The translations under genes were made by a program, and so were the position numbers. From Prorocentrum cordatum (lineage: Eukaryota > Sar > Dinophyceae > Prorocentrales > Prorocentraceae): a stretch of 64,000 nucleotides of DNA. Each line of letters opens with the position of its first letter. Position 1 is the stretch's first letter. The notes below the pieces were generated by a model, which was given only the letters and a program-made list of their open reading frames with translations, had not been told where the DNA came from and did not search any database. The stretch is from the NCBI GenBank assembly GCA_963575745.1, contig CAUYUJ010000203.1:147501-211500 (forward strand), written 5' to 3'. Below are positions 41,491-51,370 of the stretch, one piece after another.

Positions 41491-41764
41491 GAGGGAGAGT
41501 CGTGGCATGCGGGCTTGATTTGGGCGCCGCCCGGAAGACGCCCTGGGGCCCGCAGCGAGAGCACGGGCCGCAGCGGGCGGCGGAGGGGGGGAGGCCCCTG
41601 GCGGAAGAGCACGGGCGCTGGGGGGGTGGGGCTCAGAGTTCTGGAGTGGGCTCTCACAGTCACCTCTTCGTGGGCCGTTGAAAGTAGGTACTTTCGGAGC
41701 CTCCCGAGTTTCCAGGCCTCCTCCGCCAGCGCACGCCCTCTCCAGCTCGCACGCGGCCGCTCAG

Positions 41765-41826
41765 GATGCAGGGCTGGCCTGAAGAAGTACATGTCCCTTG
41801 GCAACATGGTGGACTGGCTCAACATC
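41765..41826 (+). CDS. Polycystin-like exon, S3 region
   Basis: After GGCCGCTCAG (acceptor) and two bases the frame reads CRAGLKKYMSLGNMVDWLNI and stops at the GT donor ATC|GTTCCG. A basic linker followed by N-x-(V/I)-D-W at the start of S3 is the most constant feature of this part of polycystin and related channels, and NMVDWLNI fits. The exon ends in phase 0. S2, expected just before, was not found between 33,543 and here, so at least one exon is missing. Confidence 0.65.
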
Positions 41827-41944
41827 GTTCCGGGGCTGGCCTGTCTCCCCCCCCTCTGTTCTGTTCCTCTTCCTCGTCCGCCTTTTTGCCCCAAAGCCCC
41901 CGCTCCCCCCCTCCCCCTCCCCGAAAGGGTCTAGAATTTAAGGC

Positions 41945-42075
41945 AATGAAATGTATTGTAATGTAATGGAATGGAATGGAATGGAATGTAGAGGAACGGA
42001 ATGCAAGGCATTGCAGTGCAATGCAGTATGACGCAATGTAATGGAATCGAGTGTAATGTGATGCCATGTGCTGTA
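41945..42075 (+). repeat. ATGGA pentanucleotide array
   Basis: TGGAATGGAATGGAATGGAA and diverged TGTAATG units. Confidence 0.85.
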
Positions 42076-42079
42076 ATGT

Positions 42080-42910
42080 ATTATTGTATGTATGCGTGTG
42101 TGCACGTATGCATACATGCATGCATGCATGCATGCATGCATATATGTATGTACCCATGTATGAATGAATGGGTGAATGTGTGCATGTGTGTATGGGTGTA
42201 TGCATGTATGTATGTAAGACTGTGTTACAGTGTATGTATGTGTATATGTATGTATGTATGTTTGTACGGACGGATATGTGTATGAATGTATGCACGTACG
42301 TATGTGTGTATGCATGCATGTATCTACGTGAGTCTGCATGCATGTATGTATATGTATATTTGTGGATGTGTGTACGTGTGTGTATGTATGTATGTATACA
42401 TGTATGTATACATGTATGTATGTATGCATGTATGTATGTATGTACGTATGTTTGTATGTAATGTATGTATGTATGTATGTATGCATGCATGCATGTATGT
42501 ATGTATGTATTTATGTCTGTATGTATGTATGTATGTATGTATGTATGTATGTGTATGTATGTATGTATGTATGTATGTATGTATGTATGTATGTTTGTAT
42601 GTGTGTATATGTATGTATGTATGTATGTATGTATGCATGTACGTATGTATGTATGTATACATGTATGTACGCACGTGCTTACGTATGTATGTATGTATGT
42701 ATGTATGTATGTATGCATGCATGCATGCATGCATGCATGTATGTACGTATGTATGTATGTATGTATGTAGGTATTTATGTATGTATGTATGTATGCATGT
42801 ATGCATGTCTTTATATATTCATGTATGCATGTGTATGTGTGTATGTACACACGTATGTATACGTATATGTCTACATATATGTGCATATATGTGTATATAA
42901 ACTTATATAC
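42080..42910 (+). repeat. (TATG)n array
   Basis: More than 800 bp of TATG/CATG/TACG variants, with TGTGTATG interruptions. The 380-aa minus frame of H, T and Y and the + frames of M, Y, V and C are pure artefacts. Confidence 0.95.
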
Positions 42911-42999
42911 ACATATAACGGCGCACTGGGCTCGGGGGCCGAGGGCCAGAACCTCGACCACAAATGTGGGGACCGGGGCCCGGGCCCGTCTCTGGGAGG

Positions 43000-43620
43000 C
43001 TTAAAATCGCCCCGAGGAGCCTTCAGACAGCAATCGCAGCGGCCCCAGGCAGTCTCGAGACACCCCCAAGACGCCGTCCAGGGGTCTGGCGACGCACGAT
43101 GCGTTTTGAACTGCCCCCGAGGCCCTAAGACGCGCCAAGAGGCCTTTAAGATGCCGCCCAAGAGCGCCCCGAGAGGGCAAAATCGTTGATTGTCATTGGT
43201 TTTAAAGACAAACATGTTTTTTGCAGTCTCGCTGTTTCGTGTTTCCGGCGCTAAAGCACCGCCCAAGAGGGTCCCCAAACCGCTCCAAGACGGCCCAAGA
43301 GGCCCCCAAGAGGACCCCAAGACGGCCCAAGAGAGCGCCGAGACGGCCCCAGAGCCGTTCAAGACGGTGCAAGAGGGTCCCAAGAAGGCCCCAAGAGGGG
43401 CCCAAGAGAGGGAATGCGAACTGGTAAATCAAGCTCTCCGCCCCAAGAGGCCCCAAGATGCCCCCAGGAAGCCCCCAAGAGGCCCCAAGAGGCCCAAAGA
43501 CGGCACCAAAAAGGCTTTAAAGCGCTGTCTAAGAAGCCCCCGAAGACATGCCAAGAAGGTCCCATGACGACCTCAAGAAGCAGTCCAGGATGCTCCGAGG
43601 AGGCCCCAAGAAGTTAGCAA
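43000..43620 (+). repeat. CCAAGACGGCCC-type array, forward block
   Basis: CCCAAGAGGCCCCAAGACG variants as in the 14.4-19.5 kb array. The spacer at 43,180-43,250 (ATCGTTGATTGTCATTGG, GTTTCCGGCG) matches the spacer of that array, so the higher-order unit is preserved here. Confidence 0.8.
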
Positions 43621-43653
43621 GAACTTGAGCGCGCGCGAAGCGCGCGCGATGGT

Positions 43654-43654
<1 letters not shown>

Positions 43655-43717
<63 letters not shown>

Positions 43718-43765
43718 CATGTGTATGTATGTATGTGTATGTATGTATATATATATATATATGTA
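43655..43765. repeat. (TC)n then (TA)n/(TATG)n
   Basis: CTCTCTCT to TATATATATATACATA to TATGTATGTATATATATA. Confidence 0.9.
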
Positions 43766-43869
43766 TCAGACGGGCCTGTGGTCAATCCCGCCACCGCGCC
43801 TGGGTTGAAGGGCAGAGGCATCTTGGATGCCTGTGGGGATCTCTGGCGAGGCCTCTAGGAAGCATGATT

Positions 43870-44160
43870 GAAGCGGCTGAGGGGTGTCTTGGGGGGCTCT
43901 CTGGGGCCTCTCGGGGACCCCTTGGGGTATGATTTGAGCCTCTTGGGGCCTCCTCGAGCTTCTGGCGGGGGCTGCGCTGGGGGTCTCGGGGGTTCGGGGG
44001 CGGAGCGTTCGAAATGTCAGTTCGTGTTTCCCCTCGGGCCCCTCTTGGGCCCCTCTTGGGCCGTCTTGGGGCCATCATGGGGGCCTTTTGGGCCGTCTTG
44101 GGGCGGTCTTGGGGGCCCCTTGGGCCATCTTGCAGCGTCGGGGGCCCGAAAAGGCCAGGG
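43870..44160 (-). repeat. CCAAGACGGCCC-type array, reverse block
   Basis: CTCTTGGGCCGTCTTGGGGC and GGGGGGCTCTCTGGGGCC units, complement of the block at 43,000-43,620. The two blocks face each other across the TC/TA tract. Confidence 0.8.
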
Positions 44161-44203
44161 CTAGAACTGAATGTAGCGGCCATCGCTTCGATCGTCGTCG
44201 TAC

Positions 44204-44417
44204 CGATGCTGCTCGAAACTGGCAGCGCCCCGTCGGCGTAGGCTCGGGCGAAGATCGCGGGGTACATCTCCTTGTACTGCGATGGGGGCGGCGGCAGCAC
44301 CTCGATGATCTCGATGGGGTTCTTCAATTTCCGCACCCGTGCTTTCCAGGCACTCTTGAGTGCGTCAAACGTCTGGATCTTCTTCGCCTGGCTGATGTGC
44401 GCTTTCATGTCCTCTGT
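44204..44417 (-). CDS. Minus-strand exon, product unknown
   Basis: On the minus strand a long pyrimidine-rich stretch ends GCTCACTGCAG before the exon, and the donor is ATCG|GTACGA. The frame, phase 0 at the start, reads TEDMKAHISQAKKIQTFDAL, KSAWKARVRKLKNPIEIIEV, LPPPPSQYKEMYPAIFARAY and ADGALPVSSSI (71 codons plus one base). It is free of repeats and clearly protein-like. The P-P-P-P-x-x-Y-x-x-x-Y-P-x-x-(F/Y)-x-x-A pattern is one I associate with hypothetical dinoflagellate proteins; no function is known to me. The + strand frame here is open but less coherent. It lies antisense within the inferred channel gene. Confidence 0.6.
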
Positions 44418-44589
44418 CTGCAGTGAGCCTGAGCTCGAGTGAGTCTGAGTATGAGCGGGTCTGAGTGCGAAGTGAGTCTGAGTATGACGAGGGACTGCGA
44501 GTGTGGGCGTGAGGAAGAGGAGAAGGACGATGGTTGGGGAGAAGAGAGGAGGAGTCGACGCGGCCTGAGTACTAACAAGCAACACGCAT
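44418..44589 (-). promoter_or_regulatory. Minus-strand polypyrimidine tract and acceptor
   Basis: Read on the minus strand: CTCCTCTCTTCTCC, then four CATACTCAGACTCAC or similar direct repeats, then GCTCACTGCAG. The repeats GAGTCTGAGTATGAG on the + strand are tandem. Confidence 0.5.
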
Positions 44590-44810
44590 CTTAGGATGTT
44601 GGGAAGTCATTGGGTTTGGCCTCTCTGGAGGCCCCTTGGAGGCCTCTTGGGGCGACTCGGAGCCCTCCTGGGCCTTCTGGAGGCAATCTTGGGCGTCTTG
44701 GAGCGATCGTTCGGCGACTCGGGGCCTCTTGGACCGTCTTGGAGACCTCCTGTGGCCATCTTGTGCCGTCCTGAGGCCCTCCCGGGCCCGAAAAAGTTTG
44801 CTGGGAGCCG
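44590..44810 (-). repeat. CCAAGACGGCCC-type array, reverse block
   Basis: GGCCTCTTGGGGCGACTCGG and TCTTGGAGCGATCG units. Confidence 0.75.
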
Positions 44811-44944
44811 GGGTAAGCCCCGGGAGATTTTGTGAATTCGGGGTCTGGGCCCTTTCTATGAGAATCCTCAGGATCGTGGATTGAAGCTCGGAGGATGAGG
44901 CGTTGAACCTGTGGACACGCCCACTTTGTGCCCAGCGGCACAGT

Positions 44945-44959
44945 GGCGGACACACACAC

Positions 44960-44991
<32 letters not shown>

Positions 44992-45060
44992 GTATATATA
45001 TACACGTATAGAGAGAGGGATGTATTTGTGCGTATGTATATGTATGTGTATGTATGTATG
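44945..45060. repeat. (CA)n, (TA)n and (TATG)n
   Basis: ACACACACACACACAC, TATATATATATATG and TATGTATGTATG in sequence. Confidence 0.9.
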
Positions 45061-45780
45061 TTTACCTGTTGGTGAGCGTGTTGTATGATATGTAAGCACA
45101 TATAACGCGTTCAAGTGTATGGTGCGTTGGGTTGACGACGCCACTTCGTGTTGATCGCATGTTCTTTCAGCAAGCCGCGACGCTCATGCCAGCCTGTGAC
45201 AGATGAGTTGGTGAAACCATTGTGCGCATCGTTCGAATAAGTTGGCGAATTGGATTTGGACGTGTAGCGGGGGATTGTAATTGACAGGTGTTTCTGTGAG
45301 ATCCCGAACTCGTTCGAGGGTGAGGTTACAGTGGAGCACATTTGTTTGTCACCATGTTAAACGCTCCCTTCTCACTCGGGCACACAATTATACAGTTCGC
45401 GAGCCAGGTGTACTCTTGCTTCATCTGCGCCGCCTGGTTCGTCCACCTCGCCAGAATCCAGGCGCTAATCCGTAGGTGTTGGTAGTTGCTTAACGATCTT
45501 GTATCGCAGTGCATGCGGCATGGGGATTGTTGTGGAGTCGTGTGGATAATGTTGGTCCATGCCACGCGTAGTGAGAGGCGAGCCGCGTGTTCCAATACTA
45601 TTGAGTTGATCTGCTTTTCCCCTGTCGTTCTTTGATGTTTTGCTACTGCTGCTGATCGTGAGCGCCTTTGTCCAGAGTGCTTGCACGATGTATTGAGTTC
45701 TCCATGCTCCGTGGTCTGCGCACCCTGCTCCTAGTACCGTCGCCCGCAGGCGCTCCAAGGCACGGCGCGGTGCGAAGGGG
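45061..45780. other. No gene firmly recognised
   Basis: The minus frame 45,595-45,326 (LSLRVAWTNIIHTTPQQSP, KQEYTWLANCIIVCPSEKG) is open and not repetitive. A second minus frame at 45,341-45,111 is also open. No splice pair or motif; possible decayed coding sequence. Confidence 0.3.
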
Positions 45781-45894
45781 AGGCGAGGTTGCCCCCGGCG
45801 GGGGGGGGGGGTAGCCCCCCCTTCCGTGTTTTCGGGCGGGGTGAGATTTTTTGCAACCGAAGCATTGGGAGGAAACTTGCACTGGCCGCCAGGA

Positions 45895-46040
45895 AACAGG
45901 GGTCGATCCAACCGGTGTCTGGGCGATGTCGTGGGCCGCGTTCGTGTCGGTTTCGCTTTGCAGCAGCAGCGAATCGACAGAACGAGAAAAGAAAACAACA
46001 CGAGGGCAAAGACACGACGCGAGAAAAAACTAGCACAGCA
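45895..46040 (+). repeat. Dispersed repeat shared with 23,415
   Basis: GTCGATCCAACCGGTGTCTG, GCGATGTCGTGGGCCGCG and TTCGCTTTGCAGCAGCAGCG parallel GGATCAAGCCAAACGGTGTT, GCGATTTCGTGGACCG and TTCGCTTCACAGCAGAGGCG at 23,415-23,485. Confidence 0.55.
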
Positions 46041-46244
46041 CGACCGCGACAAGACACCGTGTTGGTCGAGCCCTGCCTGTGGGCAGGGCAGAAGAGTTCC
46101 GGCAGTCGCAGCGCGGGCAGGAGAGGCCTGCCCCGGCCGCCAGAAAAGCCTCCCGCGAGGCCCGCGCGGTCCGCACGTGTGTGGGCCGCCGGTGTGGGCC
46201 GCTCCCCGCACCGCCACACCGCGGAGGCCCATGCCAAGGAACAC

Positions 46245-46400
46245 TCTTCCTCCTCCTCCTCCTCCTCCTCCTCCTCCTCCTCCTTTTCCCACCTCTCCAC
46301 CTCCTCCTCCTCCTCCTCCTCCTCCTCCTCCTCCTTTCCCACCTCTCCACCTCCTCCTCCTCCTTCTCCTCCTCCTCCTCCACCCTCCTCTCTCTCCTCC
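46245..46400 (+). repeat. (TCC)n tract
   Basis: TCCTCC repeats broken twice by TTTTCCCACCTCTCCACC and once by CTCTCTC. Confidence 0.9.
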
Positions 46401-46584
46401 TCCGCCGCCTCCTCCGCGGCGTCTAGTGTGGCTAGGAGACCCGCGCTCGGGGGACTCCCGTTCCCTTCCCCCGCCTCCTGCCCGCTCAAAACAAGCGGCA
46501 TGCGCGCCCTGCCTCCCGGCACACAGTAGGGGCCGGAGGAAGAGGAGTCGGGGGCCCCCAAACCGGGTGGTGAGCACGCGGTGT

Positions 46585-46760
46585 GGGGAGTCAGTGGGGA
46601 TTCGGGGTCACCGCACGGTTTTGGGACTCGGGTCGTTCTCCGAGGACGTCTCGGGCGGCCGTGGGCCTTCTGAGGTCCCAGAACCGTGCGTTGACGGACC
46701 GTGCGGTGAGGTCTTGCGGGATTTCGAGGCACCGCACGGTCTGTCACCGCACCGTTTCTG
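46585..46760. repeat. ACCGCACGGT repeats
   Basis: CACCGCACGGTTTTGGGACT, CAGAACCGTGCG, GGACCGTGCGGTGAGGTC and GCACCGCACGGTCTG occur in both orientations within 175 bp, with CACCGCACCGTTTCTGGACT closing. Probably a foldback with repeated palindromic motif. Confidence 0.55.
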
Positions 46761-46827
46761 GACTCCAAGACCCTGCTTGCTTCCAGGGCGCCCTGGGTCT
46801 CTTGTCAGGCGATCGCATCCATAGATC

Positions 46828-46998
46828 AAGGGGGCGTGGATTAGCGACGGGTCCCGTTCCCATGGGGAATCGCGGATTCCCGCCGCCGAGCGGGGCGGCA
46901 CCAGCCGCATTTTGGGGAGGGCACGTCCCCCGATTCATGGATTTGGCGACCGCGCGCCAAATCCGTGGATCGCTAATCCATGTTTGCGCGCCCCCGAT
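46828..46998. mobile_element. Foldback element, family E copy 2
   Basis: CAAGGGGGCGTGGATTAGCG at the left pairs with CGCTAATCCATGTTTGCGCG CCCCC at the right. GATTCATGGATTTGGCG and CGCCAAATCCGTGGATCGC form a second palindrome inside. Better preserved than the copy at 5,950. Confidence 0.75.
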
Positions 46999-47011
46999 CC
47001 AGGGGGCCCTG

Positions 47012-47130
47012 GGGCTCTTGGGGTGTCGCTGGCTCTGCCATGGATAGGCGTGGCGTTCCCACACCAGAAGGCCATGGACGTCCTGGGATTTCTCAGGGTT
47101 GGGTTCCCTGTGGGAGGCTTCGCTTGTGGA
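47012..47130 (+). repeat. Dispersed repeat, family F copy 3
   Basis: GGGGTGTCGCTGGCTCTGCC, GGCGTTCCCACACCAGAAGG, CATGGACGTCCTGGGATTTC and TCAGGGTTGGGTTCCCTGTG match 4,045-4,140 in order. Confidence 0.6.
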
Positions 47131-47228
47131 CGGGCCTCTCCCCGAGGCGGAGCTTCCCACTTCCCACCGCGCCGGCCGCCAGGAGGAGCTGCCCGATGCC
47201 AACGGTGGCCTCCGTCGTTGTTGTTCGG

Positions 47229-47443
47229 AGGCCTGGATCGACGGCGAGCGACGGGGGAAAGCGAGAAGGAGACGGCCTTCTCAGAAGGCGGCGGGACTTC
47301 TCAGAAGCCCTCGCGCCTTCTGAGAGGTGTGCTGTTCTGTCTTGGGGGAAGGCTTAGACAACTCCTCAGAGGGCCAGGGGGACTTCCGAGCCTTCTGAGA
47401 AAGCCTTCTCATTCTCACTTCCTCCCCTCGCTCGCCGCCGACT
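47229..47443. mobile_element. Foldback element, family D copy 3
   Basis: GGCGAGCGACGGGGGAAAGC and GAGAAGGAGACGGCCTTCTC on the left; CTGAGAAAGCCTTCTCATTC and CTCCCCTCGCTCGCCGCC on the right. GAAGGCGGCGGGACTTCTCA is shared exactly with 2,538. Confidence 0.8.
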
Positions 47444-47444
47444 A

Positions 47445-47640
47445 GAGGTTGACACCAACACCTACCTCGGCGGTGTGCCTCCACCGAGGGAAGATGATCC
47501 TGATCTCGGTGATGGTGGTCATATTCGGGCGTCCTGGGTGGCCGAAAGAGTACCACCGACACCGAAATCCAGGATCATATTTCCCCTGTGGAGGCGCAAC
47601 TTACCGTTGTGTTGGTGCCCCTTTTCCAAGCTTTCGGCAC
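47445..47640. mobile_element. Possible foldback
   Basis: TTGACACCAACACCTACC at the left faces GTTGTGTTGGTGCCCC at the right; CCTCCACCGAGGGAAGATGA faces CATATTTCCCCTGTGGAGG. The termini resemble those of the foldback at 9,398. Confidence 0.5.
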
Positions 47641-47754
47641 TTGGCCGCGAGGAAGGGCTTCCCGAGGCCTCTGTTGATCCCGCTGCCATCGGCTGCAGCT
47701 ACAACTTTCGCCAAGGGCGGCTTACCGATGCAGAACAGGGGTTCCCTTGGTAGG

Positions 47755-48060
47755 GGGCAAATGCGTGGGGTCCGCATTTGTCGCCAGGAGAGGCCTCCCG
47801 AGGCCAGTGCGGACCTCCCGTAATGGGAGGTCCGCGTTGGTTTCCGATGGCCTCTCCCTGGCAGTCGATCGGACCTCCCGTGACTGGCTGCAATTACGGA
47901 AGGTCCGCATTGGTTTCGGGGACATCTCTTTGGCGGCCAATGCGGATCTCCTGTAATTGCAGCCGCACTGGCCTCGGGGGGTTCATCCTGGGCGGCCAAC
48001 GCGGACGTCCCATCATCGAGCATGCATTTGCGGGAGGTCCGCATTGGTTGCTTGCTGCAT
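47755..48060 (+). repeat. Tandem palindromic repeat GGAGGTCCGCATTGG
   Basis: GGTCCGCATTTG, GGGAGGTCCGCGTTGGTTTC, GGAAGGTCCGCATTGGTTTC and GGGAGGTCCGCATTGGTTGC alternate with CCAGTGCGGACCTCCCG, CCAATGCGGATCTCCTG and CCAACGCGGACGTCCC. About four units of 75-80 bp, each able to fold on itself. Confidence 0.75.
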
Positions 48061-48574
48061 CGCAGGAGCCGCCATTGCCATGTGGGGTTGGACCTTCAAG
48101 CACAAAGATCAAGGCCGCGTGGTTTGGGCGGCATCGAGACAGCATGTCAACAAACACATTCCAAACATCCTTCAAAACAGGAGTTCAAACAAACACAGGA
48201 AATGCATATGAATGCGCCCACGAGCTTGCCAGTGAGGTAGAGAGCGGGGCCAGTGTTGTAAACGACCGCGGGGGGCAGGTGTTCGAGCAGTTGGGACCGC
48301 GCATGTCCGCGGCATGGGTTGGAGGCGCCCCCCGAAAAGCCCGTGGCCTCCGACGCATCGGTGGGCGTTTCTTATGCACTGTTTTGCCGATCGGCGCGGG
48401 CCCCCCAACAGCCCCCCCCCCCCATGGAGTAGATCTTGGGTGTTTTTTTTGGTGCCTGTTTCGAGCGGGTGGAGTCTCCCCCAGACGCAGCACTCTCGCA
48501 AACAGCCGCACTGAGCAGAGCTCCGGAGCCAGACCCCCCCCCTCCACCCTTTTCCGCCCACTGTCGAAACGCCG

Positions 48575-48745
48575 AACGTCACCACCTACCAAACCACCCC
48601 AACCCAACCCGAATGCTTCAATTTGCCCTCCATTTCCAGTGGGGGGGGGGTCGGGGAACATCGAAACAACACGTATGGAACCCATACCCCCCCCAACCCG
48701 AAATTCGGGTCTTCGGGTTGGGTTGGGGTGGTCTGGTAGGTAGTC
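48575..48745. mobile_element. Single-copy foldback
   Basis: CACCTACCAAACCACCCCAA CCCAACCCGAA on the left pairs with TTCGGGTTGGGTTGGGGTGG TCTGGTAGGTAG on the right, nearly perfect over 30 bp. An internal GGGTTCCATACG pairs with CGTATGGAACCC-like sequence. Confidence 0.7.
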
Positions 48746-49812
48746 AGAACGAAAAAACGCTCACATGCCCGGGGGGCGGGACCCAGCGGGGTTAGCAGCG
48801 CGGTTTGGGGGGCGTGGGGGGTCGGAGAGAATTGCGCGGAGGTGGTGGACGCGCGGGCGAGGACGGGCCCCGCGCCCGGCGTGCTGCGCGGCGTGCGGGG
48901 CCCTCCTGGGCCTCGCCGGCCTGCGATGTGTCTTCTCTTGTGCAGCGCGGCGTGCAGCGCCCATCAGGGCACTTCGCTTCTTTGGATTGGGTAACGGCCC
49001 AGCCACGCCATTTCAACTGGGCCAAAGCAGCGCCAGACATCGAGGACATGTGGCCCAAGTCGGACCACTGGCTCGTCGGCGCCTCTGGAGGTGCCGGCGC
49101 AGGCACCAACATCCCCCAAAAGGACCCCCCAAGGCGTTGACACAGTAGTATGCGGAAAAGGGACCCGAACTAGCGCCCGCAACTGTGCGCCGACAAGGGG
49201 CACAACCCAAACGGTCCTCGCCGCGCAAAAATGCCGCTAAAAAACCTCGTGTCATGGTTTCCCTTGTGCGGGTACGCGCGCGGCAAAGGTCGAGGGATCT
49301 TTTCTTATCGCTGTTTGGTGAGGTGTGAATGCATTTTGTTTTCATGCTTGGCCGCTCGATTTTTTCGGCGCAGTTGCGCGGCCATTTTGTGGACACAGTG
49401 TTGTCGCAACATGCGTGGTGCACTTTGCGGCGCAGTTTTGTGACAGATTGGGTGGCAGATGTTTTGCCGCGAATTGTCGTGACATGTTCTGCGGCGCGCG
49501 GTCTGTTTTGTTGGTGGCAAGTTCTTGTGGTTCTGCGGCGCTTCCCTTGCGTGGCAATTCGCCCGTTCCCCGAGCATCCGACTTTCTTGAGAACGGGCAA
49601 TTTGTGACGGCCCCCCTCCCCGACCGCGCTCCCAGGCCGGCCATGCCGGGCGACGATTATCATCGCGACGCATTTGCATGCGAGAATTTGACCCAGCCCG
49701 CTGGTTGAGGCCACTGCGCGCAATGCTGTGTACTGCTGTGCCCGTGTTGGCTGTACTGTGTGCCGTTGCGGCGTGTTGGGCGATGATGCCGTAGGTTGTT
49801 TTTGTATTGCAG
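48746..49812. other. No gene firmly recognised
   Basis: 48,920-49,140 is open on both strands (+ ASLDWVTAQPRHFNWAKAAP; - GPHVLDVWRCFGPVEMAWLG), so no choice is possible. 49,320-49,560 repeats GCGGCGCAGTTTTGTG-like motifs. TCTTGTGCAG at 48,957 and GATTGG|GTAACG at 48,989 would frame a 31-nt segment without family support. Confidence 0.35.
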
Positions 49813-50004
49813 TTGCACTATTGGGCTACGCCGCGCGCAGCCCTGGGACGCCGTACTGCGGGTCCTGGCCGCCAAGCCTTGCATCCCAGCGCTCGCAGCA
49901 GCGGGCCTCTCTCTCGCGGCATGGAGGGAGCATGTGGTGGATGTGTTCCACGCCGCGCTTGCCTTCTCCGAGGTGTACGTCTTGGTTTGGGCGCTCTCGC
50001 TGAG
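49813..50004 (+). CDS. Channel-gene exon, probable S3-S4 linker
   Basis: Acceptor TTTTGTATTGCAG; an alternative acceptor GCGCGCAG would start the exon at 49,841. Donor CTGAG|GTGATC; an alternative GC donor TTTGG|GCGCTC would end it in phase 0 at 49,990. The frame reads CTIGLRRAQPWDAVLRVLAA, KPCIPALAAAGLSLAAWREH and VVDVFHAALAFSEVYVLVWA. It is non-repetitive, hydrophobic and helical. A tryptophan-containing amphipathic helix before S4 fits polycystins, but assignment to the channel rests on strand and order. Confidence 0.55.
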
Positions 50005-50839
50005 GTGATCGGAACACGTCTAGGGATGGGCCTCAGCGACCGGACCGATGAGCTACGCCTGCGCCTTGCCGTCCCCCGTGCACGCATTCGCTCCGCGCCC
50101 GTCTGCCCTGCCCCGAGCCCTCAGAGCAGATCTGTACGCACTCGCGGGCGGCCTGCTGCGCTCGAGCCGCCACCTCCCGAACGGGACGAGGGCGGCCAGG
50201 GCGGCGGTGGGTGCAGTTCTCCTTGGAAGTACGGTCGGACCGAGGTGCAGGATCGAGGTCGAATCGGAGAGGGTACCCTACGTAGTGTTCTTCGCGTCTG
50301 TTGGGTGTTCTTGTGCATCCTGGGATGCTTGTCGGTGGTTCCTGTCGGTCGTTTGCTGGATGCTCTTGGACGCTCTGTTTGTTTTGGCCGACGGCGGGTC
50401 TCACGCTTCCTGAGGGATGCCCTTCTGGCCTAGGTCCGACTGCAATGCAGAGTCATCCTGTCACCCTAGGTCGCCTTCGTTCGCTCTGAATGGGCCACTC
50501 GTGTCTCTGGTCTGGAGCGTCCGGCGGAGGCACCCCGACCCCGCGGGCCCACGTCCGCCTTGCGCCGCGCCGTGCCCGAGCGGAGGCGGCGGCGGCACGG
50601 CCACGCGGCCCGAGGTGGTCCAGAATCGGACGCCGTGGCCTCCAGCTGGTGTCTGCGGGTCCTCGGGGGCGGCCAAGGGGGGGGTGACGATTGGGGGGGC
50701 GGTGGACATCATGGCGGGGGCCATGATGTCTCCTCAGACCTCACGGCGCCTCTTCTTCTTCCACTGCGCTTTTGGCCCCCCCCCCCCCGGGCCGCGCACA
50801 TACTACCTTCCATGATCTGCGCCTCCCCCTCTTGTCCAG

Positions 50840-50929
50840 GCTCTAGCCTTGAGGGCCCAGTTCAGGACCGCCTTCCCCGATGGGACTGGTCGACCCCAGA
50901 GGTTCCCCAGAAGTGCCCGCGCCCGGGAG
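50840..50929 (+). CDS. Candidate channel-gene exon
   Basis: Good acceptor (CCTCCCCCTCTTGTCCAG) and donor (CGGGAG|GTGAAC) enclose exactly 30 codons. Phase 0 reads ALALRAQFRTAFPDGTGRPQ then RFPRSARARE. Phase 1 reads SSLEGPVQDRLPRWDWSTPE. In phase 0 it links exon 49,841-49,990 to 51,293 without frame change. No family motif; splice signals are the main support. Confidence 0.45.
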
Positions 50930-51292
50930 GTGAACAATAAGACCCAGGGCAAGAAGCGTTCAGGCAGTTCGATCCTCGACCCCCCAGAAACAGATGGGTG
51001 TCTGCTTCCCTGTCCCTTGCTTCCCTGTCCCTGCTCGCCGTCGATGGGGCTTGATTCGGACAACTCCGAACAGTACGGGTGTCGTCGGATGCAGGCAGGC
51101 ATGCAAGTGCCGCCATCAGCTTCGGCGGGGCGAGTGGCTGGCCAAGGATGGGGGCGATGGGGCGCGCGGGGTGCAGAGGAGGTTCGAGGAGGAGGAGGAG
51201 TTTTTCTCTGGGACGCAGCCTGGGTTTTGAGCGGATTGGTTGGGAGGGGGGGTGAGAGCTATCCTTTTGTTCCTCTTGCGGCTTCTGCCCAG

Positions 51293-51370
51293 CGCGTGAA
51301 CGACATCTTGGAGGTTGCCGACGTGACGGTTCCGGGCAGCTGGCAGACCGATGAGGACGTGCTCCTGTTC
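51293..51370 (+). CDS. Channel-gene exon before S4
   Basis: Acceptor GGCTTCTGCCCAG, GT donor CTGTTC|GTGCCC, 26 codons in phase 0: RVNDILEVADVTVPGSWQTD then EDVLLF. Joined to the exon at 57,825 it yields DEDVLLFYMFRRIISFYPLL, as expected for the helix leading into S4. Reading past the donor gives VPVTVPREEG and then a repeat-like tail. A pyrimidine array follows at 51,480. Confidence 0.55.

Noticed and set aside
41819-42961. Long minus-strand open frame rich in H, T, Y and I
   Set aside because: It is the translation of the (TATG)n array; composition and periodicity follow the repeat, not a protein.
48958-48988. 31-nt exon between TCTTGTGCAG and GTAACG
   Set aside because: Too short to judge, three frames equally possible, opposite strand also open.
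50480-50720. Coding exon around GVTIGGAVDIMAGAMMSP
   Set aside because: The stretch is partly palindromic (GACATCATGGCGG / CCATGATGTC) and lacks splice sites.
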